Part shown: piece after piece, positions 17,022-24,947 of the stretch
Layout of the letters: each line of letters starts with the position of its first letter
Position numbering within the stretch: the stretch's first letter is position 1
Source: an uncultured Lachnospiraceae bacterium
Lineage (GTDB): Bacteria; Bacillota; Clostridia; Lachnospirales; Lachnospiraceae
DNA length: 29,728 nucleotides
Direction of reading: 5' to 3'
Assembly (NCBI GenBank): GCA_946631935.1
Contig: CAMPAP010000134.1
Coordinates: 1 to 29,728, forward strand
The notes under the pieces: generated by a model
Databases searched by the model: none
What the model was told of the DNA's origin: nothing
The model's input: the letters and a program-made list of their open reading frames with translations, nothing else
Position numbers and translations under genes: made by a program

Positions 17022-17879
17022 ATGGCAGGAATATTACAGCTTTGTGCCACTCCCATAGGAAACCTCGGAGATATGTCTCCCAGGATAATCGAATGCCTCC
17101 AAAATGCGGATCTTATCGCAGCTGAGGATACGAGAAATTCATTAAAGCTTCTGAATCATTTCGGTATCCATACCCCCATGACAAGTTACCATGAACATAA
17201 TAAAGTTGAAAAAGCCGGGGTGCTTATCCGTCAGCTCAGAGAGGGCAAAAACATTGCACTCATAACGGATGCGGGAACACCGGCCATATCAGATCCCGGA
17301 GAAGTTCTTGTAAAGATGTGCGCAGATGAAGGAATAGAAGTTACGTCACTTCCCGGGCCCTGCGCCTGCATTACGGCTCTTACGCTGTCAGGACTTGATA
17401 CGAGACGGTTTGTTTTCGAGGGATTTCTTTCACGGGACAAAAAAGAAAGAAGAGAAGCTCTTAACAGACTGGAAAACGAAACAAGGACTGTCATCATATA
17501 CGAAGCTCCCCATCATCTTAAGGGAACCCTTGAAGATCTTAAAGAAAACCTTGCCTGCGGTGGAAGCAGAAAGATCGCACTTTGCAGGGAACTTACAAAA
17601 AAGTTTGAGGAAGTGATCCGCACAACGATAGAAAGCGCCCTTGCAAAATATGAAGATGAGGAACCGAAAGGAGAATATGTTCTTGTAATAGAGGGCAGGA
17701 GCGAAGATGATCTGAAGGCTGAAATGACCGCAAAATGGGAAAACATGAGCATTGAAGATCACGTTAAGATGTATGAAGATACTGGCCTTGACCGCAAAGA
17801 GGCCATGAAAAAAGCGGCAAAGGACAGGGGAGTGTCCAAGAGAGATATATATGCCGCACTGCAAAAAGACATGCCCTGA
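17022..17879 (+). CDS. rsmI: 16S rRNA (cytidine1402-2'-O)-methyltransferase RsmI
   Basis: SAM-dependent methyltransferase that modifies C1402 in the decoding region of 16S rRNA. It has 285 residues, the family's usual size. Family motifs in order: CATPIGNLGDMSPR (residues 8-21), AAEDTRNSLKLL (about 34-45), ITDAGTPAISDPGE (about 84-97), the LPGPCACITALTLSG loop and FEGFLSR. It closes the suf-holB-ricT run and is followed by a 123-base gap with the promoter of the next gene. I see no convincing terminator after it: a T7 run at about 17896-17903 has only a weak stem before it. Confidence 0.96.
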   Translation: MAGILQLCATPIGNLGDMSPRIIECLQNADLIAAEDTRNSLKLLNHFGIHTPMTSYHEHNKVEKAGVLIRQLREGKNIALITDAGTPAISDPGEVLVKMCADEGIEVTSLPGPCACITALTLSGLDTRRFVFEGFLSRDKKERREALNRLENETRTVIIYEAPHHLKGTLEDLKENLACGGSRKIALCRELTKKFEEVIRTTIESALAKYEDEEPKGEYVLVIEGRSEDDLKAEMTAKWENMSIEDHVKMYEDTGLDRKEAMKKAAKDRGVSKRDIYAALQKDMP

Positions 17880-17929
17880 AGGCGCGTTTTAATTGCTTTT
17901 TTTCATTCTAAGTGCTAATCTTTTAGGGA

Positions 17930-17958
17930 TTGTGGGCAACTGCCCGATTAAAGATAAT
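17930..17958 (+). promoter_or_regulatory. Promoter of the OFA transporter gene
   Basis: TTGTGG (17930-17935) and GATAAT (17953-17958) are 17 bases apart. The predicted start is near 17965, leaving a leader of about 38 bases that holds the GAGGT ribosome site (17992-17996). A small GGGC-AACT-GCCC inverted repeat lies in the spacer, at 17934-17945, and could be a binding site or chance. Confidence 0.5.
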
Positions 17959-18002
17959 AACAGGATCATATCCGGGAACGAAATTTTAAGCGAGGTAAAA
18001 AA

Positions 18003-19343
18003 ATGTCAGAACAAGCAACAAATAAGGGTGCAAAGCGCGAAAACAAATGGATCTGCGCTGCCATCCCCGCACTTCTTCTTCACTGCAGTATCGGTACGGT
18101 TTACTGCTGGGGTACTTTCTCAAAAGAGATCGGTGAATATATCTACGGAGCGGAAAACTTCCAGGCACATGCGGGAGCCGTTCAGTGGGCCTTCTCTCTT
18201 GCAATCTTCTTCCTTGGTATGTCAGCGGCATTCCTTGGAGACGTGGTAGAAAAAGATATCCACAGATCTTCACTCATTGCAACCATCTGCTTTACGGTAG
18301 GTATGCTCGGAACAGGTGCGGCTATCCTTCTTAAATCCCTTCCCCTTGTATTTCTTTTCTACGGATGCATCATGGGTATCGGACTCGGAACCGGATACTT
18401 AAGCCCCGTCAAGACGCTGATGCTCTGGTTCAAGGATCGTAAGGGTCTTGCCACAGGCCTTGCGGTTGCGGGTTTCGGACTTGCAAAGGCAATTGCAACT
18501 CCCATAATGCAGAAACTGTTAAATGCATTTGATAATAACCCTGCATACATGTTCTTTATCATGGGCGCTGTATACTGTGTCATGATGTTCATCGGACACC
18601 TCCTTCTCAAGAAGCCTTCCGACTGGGTCGAAGCTCACAGCGAGAACGGCGGTATCGGAGAATTCTTTGCTACTCTCGGTAAGAATTTCAAGCTTTCATT
18701 TTCCAACAAGACCTTCATCGGAATCTGGATCATGTTCTATATAAACATCACCTGCGGACTTGCACTCATCTCCCAGGAAAAGGCAATCTTCAACTCCATC
18801 GGACTTTCTCTTGCACTTGCAGCAACCCTCGGTTCAGTAACTGCAATAGCAAATGCGGCAGGAAGACTCGGATTCTCCGCATGGGCTGATATGTTCAAGG
18901 ATCGTAACACCATCTACAAGATAATCTTCATCCTCTCCATTGCCTTTACCGGAGCCGTTGTTATCACAAAGGGAATCGACAATAAGATCGTTGTTCTCTG
19001 TGTTGCCCTTCTTATCATGGTAAATGCGGGATACGGCGGAGGATTTTCAAATGTACCCACTCTCCTTTCCGACCATTTCGGAATGAAGAGCATCTCCGCG
19101 GTTCACGGAATGTGTCTTTCTGCATGGGCAATGGCGGGACTTACCGGAAACCAGCTTGCAACATATATTGTCAAGAATGTGGGTGAATTCAAGGATGTCA
19201 CACTTTCCGACGGAACAGTGGTTTCTGTCAATACCCAGGGTTATCAGACGGTTCTGTATGTAACGCTGGCACTTTACATCGTTGCATGTATCGTCTGCTT
19301 CGTAATGATCCCCAAGAAGAAAGACGATGCACAGAAAGCCTGA
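18003..19343 (+). CDS. OFA-family MFS transporter (oxalate/formate antiporter-like)
   Basis: A 446-residue major facilitator with about 12 membrane helices. The OFA group is recognised by the N-terminal signature SIGTVYCWGTFSKEI, by GCIMGIGLGTGYLSPVKTLMLWF followed by the MFS loop motif DRKGLATGLAVAGFGLAKA, and by the later GYGGGFSNVPTLLSDHFG. The family includes oxalate:formate exchangers, but most members from anaerobes have unknown carboxylate substrates, so no substrate is claimed. Codons are biased toward CTT/CTC, ATC and GGT or GGA, suggesting strong expression. A small cysteine-rich gene follows 15 bases after the stop codon. Confidence 0.88.
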   Translation: MSEQATNKGAKRENKWICAAIPALLLHCSIGTVYCWGTFSKEIGEYIYGAENFQAHAGAVQWAFSLAIFFLGMSAAFLGDVVEKDIHRSSLIATICFTVGMLGTGAAILLKSLPLVFLFYGCIMGIGLGTGYLSPVKTLMLWFKDRKGLATGLAVAGFGLAKAIATPIMQKLLNAFDNNPAYMFFIMGAVYCVMMFIGHLLLKKPSDWVEAHSENGGIGEFFATLGKNFKLSFSNKTFIGIWIMFYINITCGLALISQEKAIFNSIGLSLALAATLGSVTAIANAAGRLGFSAWADMFKDRNTIYKIIFILSIAFTGAVVITKGIDNKIVVLCVALLIMVNAGYGGGFSNVPTLLSDHFGMKSISAVHGMCLSAWAMAGLTGNQLATYIVKNVGEFKDVTLSDGTVVSVNTQGYQTVLYVTLALYIVACIVCFVMIPKKKDDAQKA

Positions 19344-19358
19344 ATACAGGGTGAGAAA

Positions 19359-19532
19359 ATGAATTCCTGTGATACATGCGTTAATTACATATACGATGAA
19401 GATGACGAGTCCTATGAATGCGATGTGAGCATGGACGAGGACGATGTCTACAGACTGAATGCCAATCCCAAAGCGGAGTGCCCGTATTATCGAAACAATG
19501 ATGAATACGAAGTTGTAAGGCATCAGATGTAA
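19359..19532 (+). CDS. DUF6472-like four-cysteine miniprotein
   Basis: A 57-residue, very acidic protein with four cysteines: Cys4, Cys7, Cys21 and Cys41. The CxxC followed by two single cysteines suggests a small metal site (zinc or Fe), which is inference. The sequence resembles the Clostridia DUF6472 family as I remember it, with CxxCVNY near the start, YECDV in the middle, CPYY, then DEY and V.. HQ at the end. ATG 19359 has AGGG at 19348-19351, seven bases away. It lies between the OFA transporter and a strong terminator, so it is probably the second gene of that transcript. Its function is unknown. Confidence 0.8.
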   Translation: MNSCDTCVNYIYDEDDESYECDVSMDEDDVYRLNANPKAECPYYRNNDEYEVVRHQM

Positions 19533-19550
19533 AAAACGGGAAAAGTCATG

Positions 19551-19585
19551 AAAAAGAACAGAAGGATCTCTTCTGTTCTTTTTTT
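19551..19585 (+). terminator. Strong rho-independent terminator
   Basis: AAAGAACAGAAG (19553-19564) pairs with CTTCTGTTCTTT (19570-19581) around a five-base loop, and a T run follows. The adjacent A and T runs extend the stem and make the structure potentially bidirectional. It ends the OFA transporter/miniprotein transcript and separates it from the FapA gene. Confidence 0.9.
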
Positions 19586-19622
19586 AATTAATCAAAAAAA
19601 AGCGTCAAATAGCATAAATTTG

Positions 19623-19651
19623 TGGAGAATCAGCCCTTTGGATGGTATAAT
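19623..19651 (+). promoter_or_regulatory. Extended -10 promoter giving a near-leaderless mRNA
   Basis: TGGTATAAT (19643-19651) is a perfect -10 hexamer with a TGn extension. TGGAGA at 19623-19628, 17 bases upstream, matches four of six -35 bases. The expected start, seven bases after the hexamer, is 19658, only two bases before the ATG at 19660. No ribosome site lies at normal distance; the nearest purine run, GGATGG, is part of the promoter itself. Confidence 0.6.
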
Positions 19652-19659
19652 TCTAATGT

Positions 19660-21921
19660 ATGGCTGAAAAAACTACGCTCTATTCACCGGACCAGCGATC
19701 CGAGATACAAGAGGGCAAGAAAAAAGGCCTGAACACGACTGTTTATGAGGATCCCGCCTACCTGCCGGTACAGATGAGAGAGATCAGACTGGCGCTTGAA
19801 AGCGGGCTTGATGTTAGTGCGCTCAGAAACCCTGCCCTTGACTGGCTCCAGATGGAGGAGATCCGCCTTGGACTTCAGAGCAAGGTAGATATCAAAAGCT
19901 ATGCAGATCCCAAGATCCCTTATCAGTACATGCGTCAGATCAGAAAGGGACTTGAGGCAGGCATCGATGTGACCGGATTTTTGATCTATCCGGCGCCCAT
20001 TGTCCGTCAGATCAGAAAAGCAAGACGCGACGGCGTGGATATAATGAAGTACGTTGAAGAGGGATATGAATCCGACCAGCTTGAACAGATACGTATTTCT
20101 CTTGCAAGAAATGTTGAGATCGATAAGTATCTTGCTCCGAATTACAGCGCTCCTTCCATAGAGGAATTCAGACTGGGGCTTGAAAGGGGCATTGACGTTT
20201 CTCTGTATGCAAAGCCCGAATATGAATGGCGCCAGATGCGCGAGATCAGGCTCGGCCTGGAAAAGCGTATCGATATAAGCATTTATTCCAACTACCTGTT
20301 CCTGGCCCCTCAGATGAAGGAGATAAGACTGGGACTTGAAGACGGACTGGATGTCAGTTCCTATGCGAAGCAGAGATTTTCCGCAATGGACATGAAGGAA
20401 AAAAGGCTTGCGCTTAAGGAAGCTGCGGCACATGCCCGGGAGGTTGCATCATCCGCCTCGGTTGCAATGGACTTCGGTGCGCTTGAACAGCTGATAGAAG
20501 AAGTGCCTTTTGCAGAGCAGGAGAAGCCTTTTAAGATAGTGCTCTCACCGGACGGAATGGAAGCATATCTGTCCATATCGGATAAGGAAAACAGACCCTG
20601 CGAAGAAGATGTCCTTAAGGAGGTCTGGAACTGCAAGATAAGAAAAGGGATCATGCGTTCCGAGATCAGAAATGCCACTGACGGAAGCTATGAAGAGGAC
20701 ACGATACTCATTGCCGTTGGTAAAAACGCCATAAACGGCAAGGACGGATGGTATGAATATTTTTTCAATACCGAGATCAACAAAAAGCCCAAGCTTAACG
20801 AGGACGGCTCCGTTAACTATAAGGATATCGAATGGTACGATGCCGTAAAAAAAGGTGACAAGATCGCATTTTATCACAAGGCTGAAGACGGCGTTGACGG
20901 ATATGATGTGGAGGGCAATGTGCTCAAATCGGTCAAGGGCCGTGAACTTACGGTTCTTTCCGGATCGGGTTTTGTCCTTGACAGGGATAAGTGCACATAT
21001 TATGCCAAGACCGACGGCATGGTCAGACTAAACGGCGACAAGCTTGAAGTCGATGAGATGCTGGAGGTTGAAGAGATCAATGCCTCCATCGGAAATATCG
21101 TTTTTGACGGTTCCGTTCATGTCAGGGGAGACGTGGGAGGAAATGTTTTGATCAAAGCCGGAAAAGATATCCTGATAGACGGCTTTGTGGAAGGCGCAGA
21201 GCTTGATGCCGAAGGCGATATCATCCTCAGAAGGGGAATGAACGGGGACGATAAGGGTAAGATAAGAGCCAGGGGAAATGTCACCGCAAAATTCCTGGAG
21301 TCTGCAGATGTATACGCGGGCGGATACATAAATATCGACTATTCCATGAACAGCACCCTGTATGCCGAGAAGATGGTGGAAGCAAAGCTCAGGACAGGAT
21401 CCATCGCAGGAGGGACCTGTACCGGCGTTAAAGGTATCAATGCCCAGAATATCGGTACGAAAGCCGGGATAAAAACACATATCAAAGCCGGTATATCCGA
21501 GGCTCTCCTTAAGATAAACAGCGATACATACAAGGAATACAGTGCGGCGAAGGAAGAACTCAGGATCCTCGTCAACATGAGAAAAGAACTTGAGACCAAG
21601 TTCACTCCCGCACAGCTGGCAGCCCAGCCTGTTTACGAAAAAGTCCAGAATTCCATTTTCTCCAAGAGCAAGACGGCTGAAAAGCTGGGTGCACAGCTTG
21701 AAGAGATCAAGGTGCAGCTCATGGAGATAGAAAGAGCAAGCGTATATGCGAAGGGAACCGTTTACGACGGAACCAGGATCCAGATAGGCAATGCATCCTG
21801 GGTACCCGCGAAGGAACTTTCGGATATCACTTTGAAAAAAATGAGAAAAGGCTCCGAAGAAAAGGTCTTTGCATTCCATAATAACCGGGATCCCAAGGAC
21901 CCCGATGCGATCATTGAGTGA
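19660..21921 (+). CDS. FapA/DUF342 protein with ten N-terminal 26-residue repeats
   Basis: A 753-residue protein with three parts. Residues 11-254 are ten copies of a repeat (QM.EIRLGLE.GIDVS.YA.P), spaced exactly 26 residues apart except for one of 24. Residues 291-625 match FapA/DUF342: FKIVLSPDGMEAYLS, then GKDGWYEYFF, GDKIAFYHKAEDGVDGYDVEG, and a glycine-spaced beta-solenoid from IGNIVFDGSVHVRGDVGG (about 477) through GSIAGGTCTG. Residues 625-695 are a likely coiled coil. FapA proteins are linked to flagellar or surface assembly, but no flagellar gene is nearby. A TAA stop codon six bases upstream in frame fixes ATG 19660 as the earliest start. The HD-GYP gene follows 22 bases later. Confidence 0.88.
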   Translation: MAEKTTLYSPDQRSEIQEGKKKGLNTTVYEDPAYLPVQMREIRLALESGLDVSALRNPALDWLQMEEIRLGLQSKVDIKSYADPKIPYQYMRQIRKGLEAGIDVTGFLIYPAPIVRQIRKARRDGVDIMKYVEEGYESDQLEQIRISLARNVEIDKYLAPNYSAPSIEEFRLGLERGIDVSLYAKPEYEWRQMREIRLGLEKRIDISIYSNYLFLAPQMKEIRLGLEDGLDVSSYAKQRFSAMDMKEKRLALKEAAAHAREVASSASVAMDFGALEQLIEEVPFAEQEKPFKIVLSPDGMEAYLSISDKENRPCEEDVLKEVWNCKIRKGIMRSEIRNATDGSYEEDTILIAVGKNAINGKDGWYEYFFNTEINKKPKLNEDGSVNYKDIEWYDAVKKGDKIAFYHKAEDGVDGYDVEGNVLKSVKGRELTVLSGSGFVLDRDKCTYYAKTDGMVRLNGDKLEVDEMLEVEEINASIGNIVFDGSVHVRGDVGGNVLIKAGKDILIDGFVEGAELDAEGDIILRRGMNGDDKGKIRARGNVTAKFLESADVYAGGYINIDYSMNSTLYAEKMVEAKLRTGSIAGGTCTGVKGINAQNIGTKAGIKTHIKAGISEALLKINSDTYKEYSAAKEELRILVNMRKELETKFTPAQLAAQPVYEKVQNSIFSKSKTAEKLGAQLEEIKVQLMEIERASVYAKGTVYDGTRIQIGNASWVPAKELSDITLKKMRKGSEEKVFAFHNNRDPKDPDAIIE
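19690..20421 (+). repeat. Ten tandem 78-base coding repeats
   Basis: The conserved core (EIR/QIR plus LGLE.G.D) has its Ile (or equivalent) at residues 16, 42, 68, 94, 118, 144, 170, 196, 222 and 248 of the protein. The spacing is 26 residues (78 bases), with one 24-residue unit between the fourth and fifth copies. The first and last copies are degenerate. The repeats have diverged at DNA level, so they are old and not a recent tandem expansion. Confidence 0.9.
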
Positions 21922-21943
21922 GTACACAACCTGAGGTGGAGAT

Positions 21944-23059
21944 ATGGCTGGAAAGGTAATGATAATTACCGGAAAACTGGTTGAGAGAGAAGAGCTCAGC
22001 GACATGCTGAAGGACCGCTGTGAGCCTGTTCCCGTTGCAGACGGAGGCGAAGCAAAAAAGCTTCTGATGGAATCGGGGACAGATTATGATTGTGTGTTTT
22101 TAAGAGCCGATCTTCCCGGAGTATCCGGAGAAGAGATCCTCAAGGCTTCATTTGAAAAGGGACTTACAAGGAAGATCCCCTTTATCGCCATAGAAGGCGA
22201 GGACGAACCTGACACTCCCGATGCATGGTTTGAACTGGGAGTCATGGATGTAGTCAGGAGACCTTTCAGAACAAGAACAATAAGAAGAAGGGTCGATGTG
22301 CTCACAAGGATTGCCAGAAGGCAGGAGAAATCCTATGAAAAGCTTGGCAGTCAGGATGAGACATTAAAGAAACAGTTCAAAATACTGACATTACAGTCGG
22401 AAGAACTCAAGAAAAAGAGCAATCTGCTCATGGAAGCACTCGGTTCGGTAGTTGAGTACAGAAATCTTGACTATTCCTATCACATTCACAGAGTAAAGGC
22501 TTTTACCAGGATACTTGGTCTTCAGATGATGAAGGATTATCCCAATCTCGGACTTACTCCTGAGAAGGTAGAAGTTTTTGCAACAGCCAGTATGCTTCAT
22601 GATGTGGGAAAGATATGTCTTCCCGACAGCATCATCTTAAAGCCCGGAAGGCTTACGCCGGAAGAGCTGGAGGTCATGAGATCTCATACATCAAAGGGAT
22701 GCGAGCTTCTTGCAGGGATCAAAAACACCATAGGAAAAGAGTATTATGAAGCGGCTTATGAGATATGTAAGTTCCACCATGAAAGGTATGACGGGAAGGG
22801 GTATCCGGAAGAAGTAAAGGGGGACGATATCCCGATTTCGGCACAGATCGTGGGTTTGGCGGATGTATATGACGGACTTGTCAGTGAGAGGCTGTACAAG
22901 AAAGCCGTGTCCACCTCCAGAGCATTTGAAATGATCGTCGACGGAGACTGCGGAGTTTTTTCTCCTAAGATCATGGATTGCTTCAGAAGGTGCAGGACAC
23001 AGTTCGAAGCCCAGGTAGATCAGACGGGAATGGAACTGGCAGACGAAGAAAAGAAATAA
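21944..23059 (+). CDS. HD-GYP phosphodiesterase with degenerate receiver domain
   Basis: A 371-residue protein. Residues 1-120 resemble a response-regulator receiver but lack its active residues: the phosphate-accepting position holds Arg54 (in FLRADLPG), the conserved Lys is Arg106 (in VVRRPF), and the early acidic pair is absent. A helical linker or coiled coil (about 120-170) leads to a complete HD-GYP domain. It has HIHRV at 180-184, His219-Asp220 (in LHDVGK), PDSIILKPG, HHERYDGKGYP at 278-288, and GLADVYDGL. The domain should hydrolyse cyclic-di-GMP. AGGTGGA lies just upstream of the ATG. It is probably co-transcribed with the repeat-FapA gene. Confidence 0.92.
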   Translation: MAGKVMIITGKLVEREELSDMLKDRCEPVPVADGGEAKKLLMESGTDYDCVFLRADLPGVSGEEILKASFEKGLTRKIPFIAIEGEDEPDTPDAWFELGVMDVVRRPFRTRTIRRRVDVLTRIARRQEKSYEKLGSQDETLKKQFKILTLQSEELKKKSNLLMEALGSVVEYRNLDYSYHIHRVKAFTRILGLQMMKDYPNLGLTPEKVEVFATASMLHDVGKICLPDSIILKPGRLTPEELEVMRSHTSKGCELLAGIKNTIGKEYYEAAYEICKFHHERYDGKGYPEEVKGDDIPISAQIVGLADVYDGLVSERLYKKAVSTSRAFEMIVDGDCGVFSPKIMDCFRRCRTQFEAQVDQTGMELADEEKK

Positions 23060-23098
23060 TTATTAATGACCGCCAAGCGGCCGGAAAAGGAGAACCCC

Positions 23099-23935
23099 AT
23101 GGACAATCTTCAACTCAAAAAATATGCCAATGAAGTTCGAAAAGGCATAATCATCTCAACCCACAGCGCAAAAGCCGGACATCCCGGCGGATCGCTCTCT
23201 GCGGCTGATGTATTTACATTTCTTTACTTCGAGGAGATGAACATAGATCCCAAGGATCCCGCAAAAGCAGATCGTGACAGATTTGTTCTCTCTAAGGGTC
23301 ACACGGCGCCCGGACTTTACGCGGCACTTGCAAACAGAGGATACTTCCCCGTTGAGGATCTTACCACCTTAAGAAAGATGGGATCATATCTTCAGGGACA
23401 TCCCAATATGCACATACCCGGAGTGGACATGGCATCCGGTTCACTGGGCCAGGGAATAAGTGCAGCTGCCGGAATGGCTCTCGGTGCCAAGATGGAGGGC
23501 AGGGATTTCAGAGTATATACACTGCTCGGCGACGGTGAGCTGGAAGAGGGCCAGGTTTGGGAAGCTGCGATGTTCGCAGGATTCCGTAAGCTGGATAATC
23601 TCTGTGTTATAGTCGATAATAACGGGCTTCAGATCGACGGACCTGTTGATGAGGTATGCTCACCTTATCCCATTGCGGATAAGTTCAAGGCATTTAATTT
23701 TGAGGTCGTTGAGATAAATGCCCACGATTTTGATGAAATACGTTCTGCCTTCAAAAAGGCAAGAGATACCAAAGGAAAGCCCACATGCATCATCCTTCAT
23801 TCAATAAAGGGTAAGGGCGTTTCCTTCATGGAGGGAGCCTGCGAGTGGCACGGAAAAGCTCCCAATGATGAAGAATATGCTGTGGCAATGGCTGACCTTG
23901 CAAAGATCGATGAAGAGCTTGCAAAGGAAGGCTGA
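23099..23935 (+). CDS. Transketolase, N-terminal (TPP/pyrophosphate) subunit
   Basis: First half of a two-subunit transketolase of the non-oxidative pentose phosphate pathway, 278 residues. The diphosphate-binding motif begins GDGELEEGQ at 145 and ends with Asn174-Asn175. Substrate and cofactor histidines are His28 (in AGHPGGS) and His68 (in SKGHTAPG). An in-frame ATG at 23066 would add 11 residues. I chose ATG 23099 because AAGGAG at 23087-23092 sits six bases away and the family starts at this point. The C-terminal subunit follows after 70 bases. The split form is common in Clostridia and Archaea. Confidence 0.95.
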   Translation: MDNLQLKKYANEVRKGIIISTHSAKAGHPGGSLSAADVFTFLYFEEMNIDPKDPAKADRDRFVLSKGHTAPGLYAALANRGYFPVEDLTTLRKMGSYLQGHPNMHIPGVDMASGSLGQGISAAAGMALGAKMEGRDFRVYTLLGDGELEEGQVWEAAMFAGFRKLDNLCVIVDNNGLQIDGPVDEVCSPYPIADKFKAFNFEVVEINAHDFDEIRSAFKKARDTKGKPTCIILHSIKGKGVSFMEGACEWHGKAPNDEEYAVAMADLAKIDEELAKEG

Positions 23936-23980
23936 TAGCAGCTTCACGAAATTCACGATTAAACTTTTCACAGATTGATT

Positions 23981-23992
23981 GCCCCTTTGGGC
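23981..23992 (+). other. Small hairpin before the second transketolase gene
   Basis: GCCC-CTTT-GGGC is a perfect four-bp stem with a four-base loop. It ends directly before the GAAAGGA ribosome site (23993-23999). It could set mRNA stability or the relative translation of the two subunits; it has no T run and is not a terminator. Confidence 0.35.
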
Positions 23993-24005
23993 GAAAGGAA
24001 TAGAT

Positions 24006-24947
24006 ATGGCAGACGTTAAAAAGATTGCAACCAGAGAGAGCTACGGAAACGCTCTCAAAGACCTTGCGGAGGAATTTCCGCAGCTTGTGGTTTTAGATGC
24101 TGACCTTGCGGCAGCTACCAAGACCGGTATTTTCAAGAAAGCTTATCCTGACAGACATATAGACTGCGGTATTGCAGAATCCAATATGATGGGTGTTGCG
24201 GCAGGTCTTTCGCTGACCGGCAAGATCCCCTTCGTCAGTTCTTTTGCAATGTTCGCGGCAGGAAGAGCTTTTGAACAGGTAAGGAACTCCATCGGATATC
24301 CTCACCTCAATGTCAAGATCGGGGCTACCCACGCCGGTATCACAGTCGGTGAGGACGGAGCATCACACCAGTGTAATGAGGATATAGCTCTTATGAGAAC
24401 CATCCCCGGAATGGTGGTCATGTGCCCTTCGGATGATGTCGAGGCAAAGGCTGCTGTAAGAGCGGCTCTTGAACACGAAGGCCCGGTATACATCAGATTC
24501 GGACGTGCTGCGGTTCCCGTGATCAACGATAAACCTGATTACAAATTTGAGATAGGTAAAGGAACCGTGGTAAGAGAAGGTAAGGATGTTACCATAGTCG
24601 CAACAGGGATCATGGTGGATTCAGCCTTGGGTGCTGCGGAAATGCTTGCATCAGAAGGTACCGACGCCGAGGTTATCAACATCTGTACCATCAAACCCAT
24701 TGACAGGGATATCATCGTAAAGAGCGCACAAAAGACCGGAAAGGTCGTTACCTGTGAAGAGCATTCAGTCATAGGCGGACTCGGAAGTGCCGTCTGTGAA
24801 GTTCTTGCGGAGGAGTGCCCTGTAAGGGTTAAGCGCATCGGAATGCAGGATGTATTCGGTGAGTCCGGCTCCGCATCAGATCTTGTTCATAAGTACGGAC
24901 TGGATGCTGAAGGGGTAGCAGCTTCTATAAGGGAGTTTGTAAAGTAA
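24006..24947 (+). CDS. Transketolase, C-terminal (pyrimidine-binding) subunit
   Basis: Second half of the split transketolase, 313 residues. It holds the pyrimidine-binding domain, with the cofactor glutamate Glu58 in DCGIAESNMMGVAAGLS, and the C-terminal domain that includes CEEHSVIGGLGSAV. The dehydrogenase-like core motifs GASHQCNEDIALMRTIPGM are also present. The frame is open up to 23979, but ATG 24006 follows GAAAGGA by six bases and matches the family start. The TAA stop codon shares one base with the rpe ATG, so subunit and epimerase are coupled. Confidence 0.95.
   Translation: MADVKKIATRESYGNALKDLAEEFPQLVVLDADLAAATKTGIFKKAYPDRHIDCGIAESNMMGVAAGLSLTGKIPFVSSFAMFAAGRAFEQVRNSIGYPHLNVKIGATHAGITVGEDGASHQCNEDIALMRTIPGMVVMCPSDDVEAKAAVRAALEHEGPVYIRFGRAAVPVINDKPDYKFEIGKGTVVREGKDVTIVATGIMVDSALGAAEMLASEGTDAEVINICTIKPIDRDIIVKSAQKTGKVVTCEEHSVIGGLGSAVCEVLAEECPVRVKRIGMQDVFGESGSASDLVHKYGLDAEGVAASIREFVK

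Noticed and set aside
17860..17905. Terminator after rsmI
   Set aside because: There is a T7 run, but the stem before it is only three GC pairs or a long-range A/T pairing, too weak to call.
19690..20421. Recent tandem duplication at the DNA level
   Set aside because: The repeat is clear in the protein, but the DNA copies differ widely, so it is old and under protein-level selection.
21028..22005. Minus-strand frame of 325 codons opposite the FapA and HD-GYP genes
   Set aside because: It runs across two well-supported genes on the other strand and has no recognisable domain or ribosome site.
23060..23098. Terminator between the HD-GYP and transketolase genes
   Set aside because: CCGC-CAA-GCGG is a short stem with a three-base loop and no T run, so it is not a convincing terminator.
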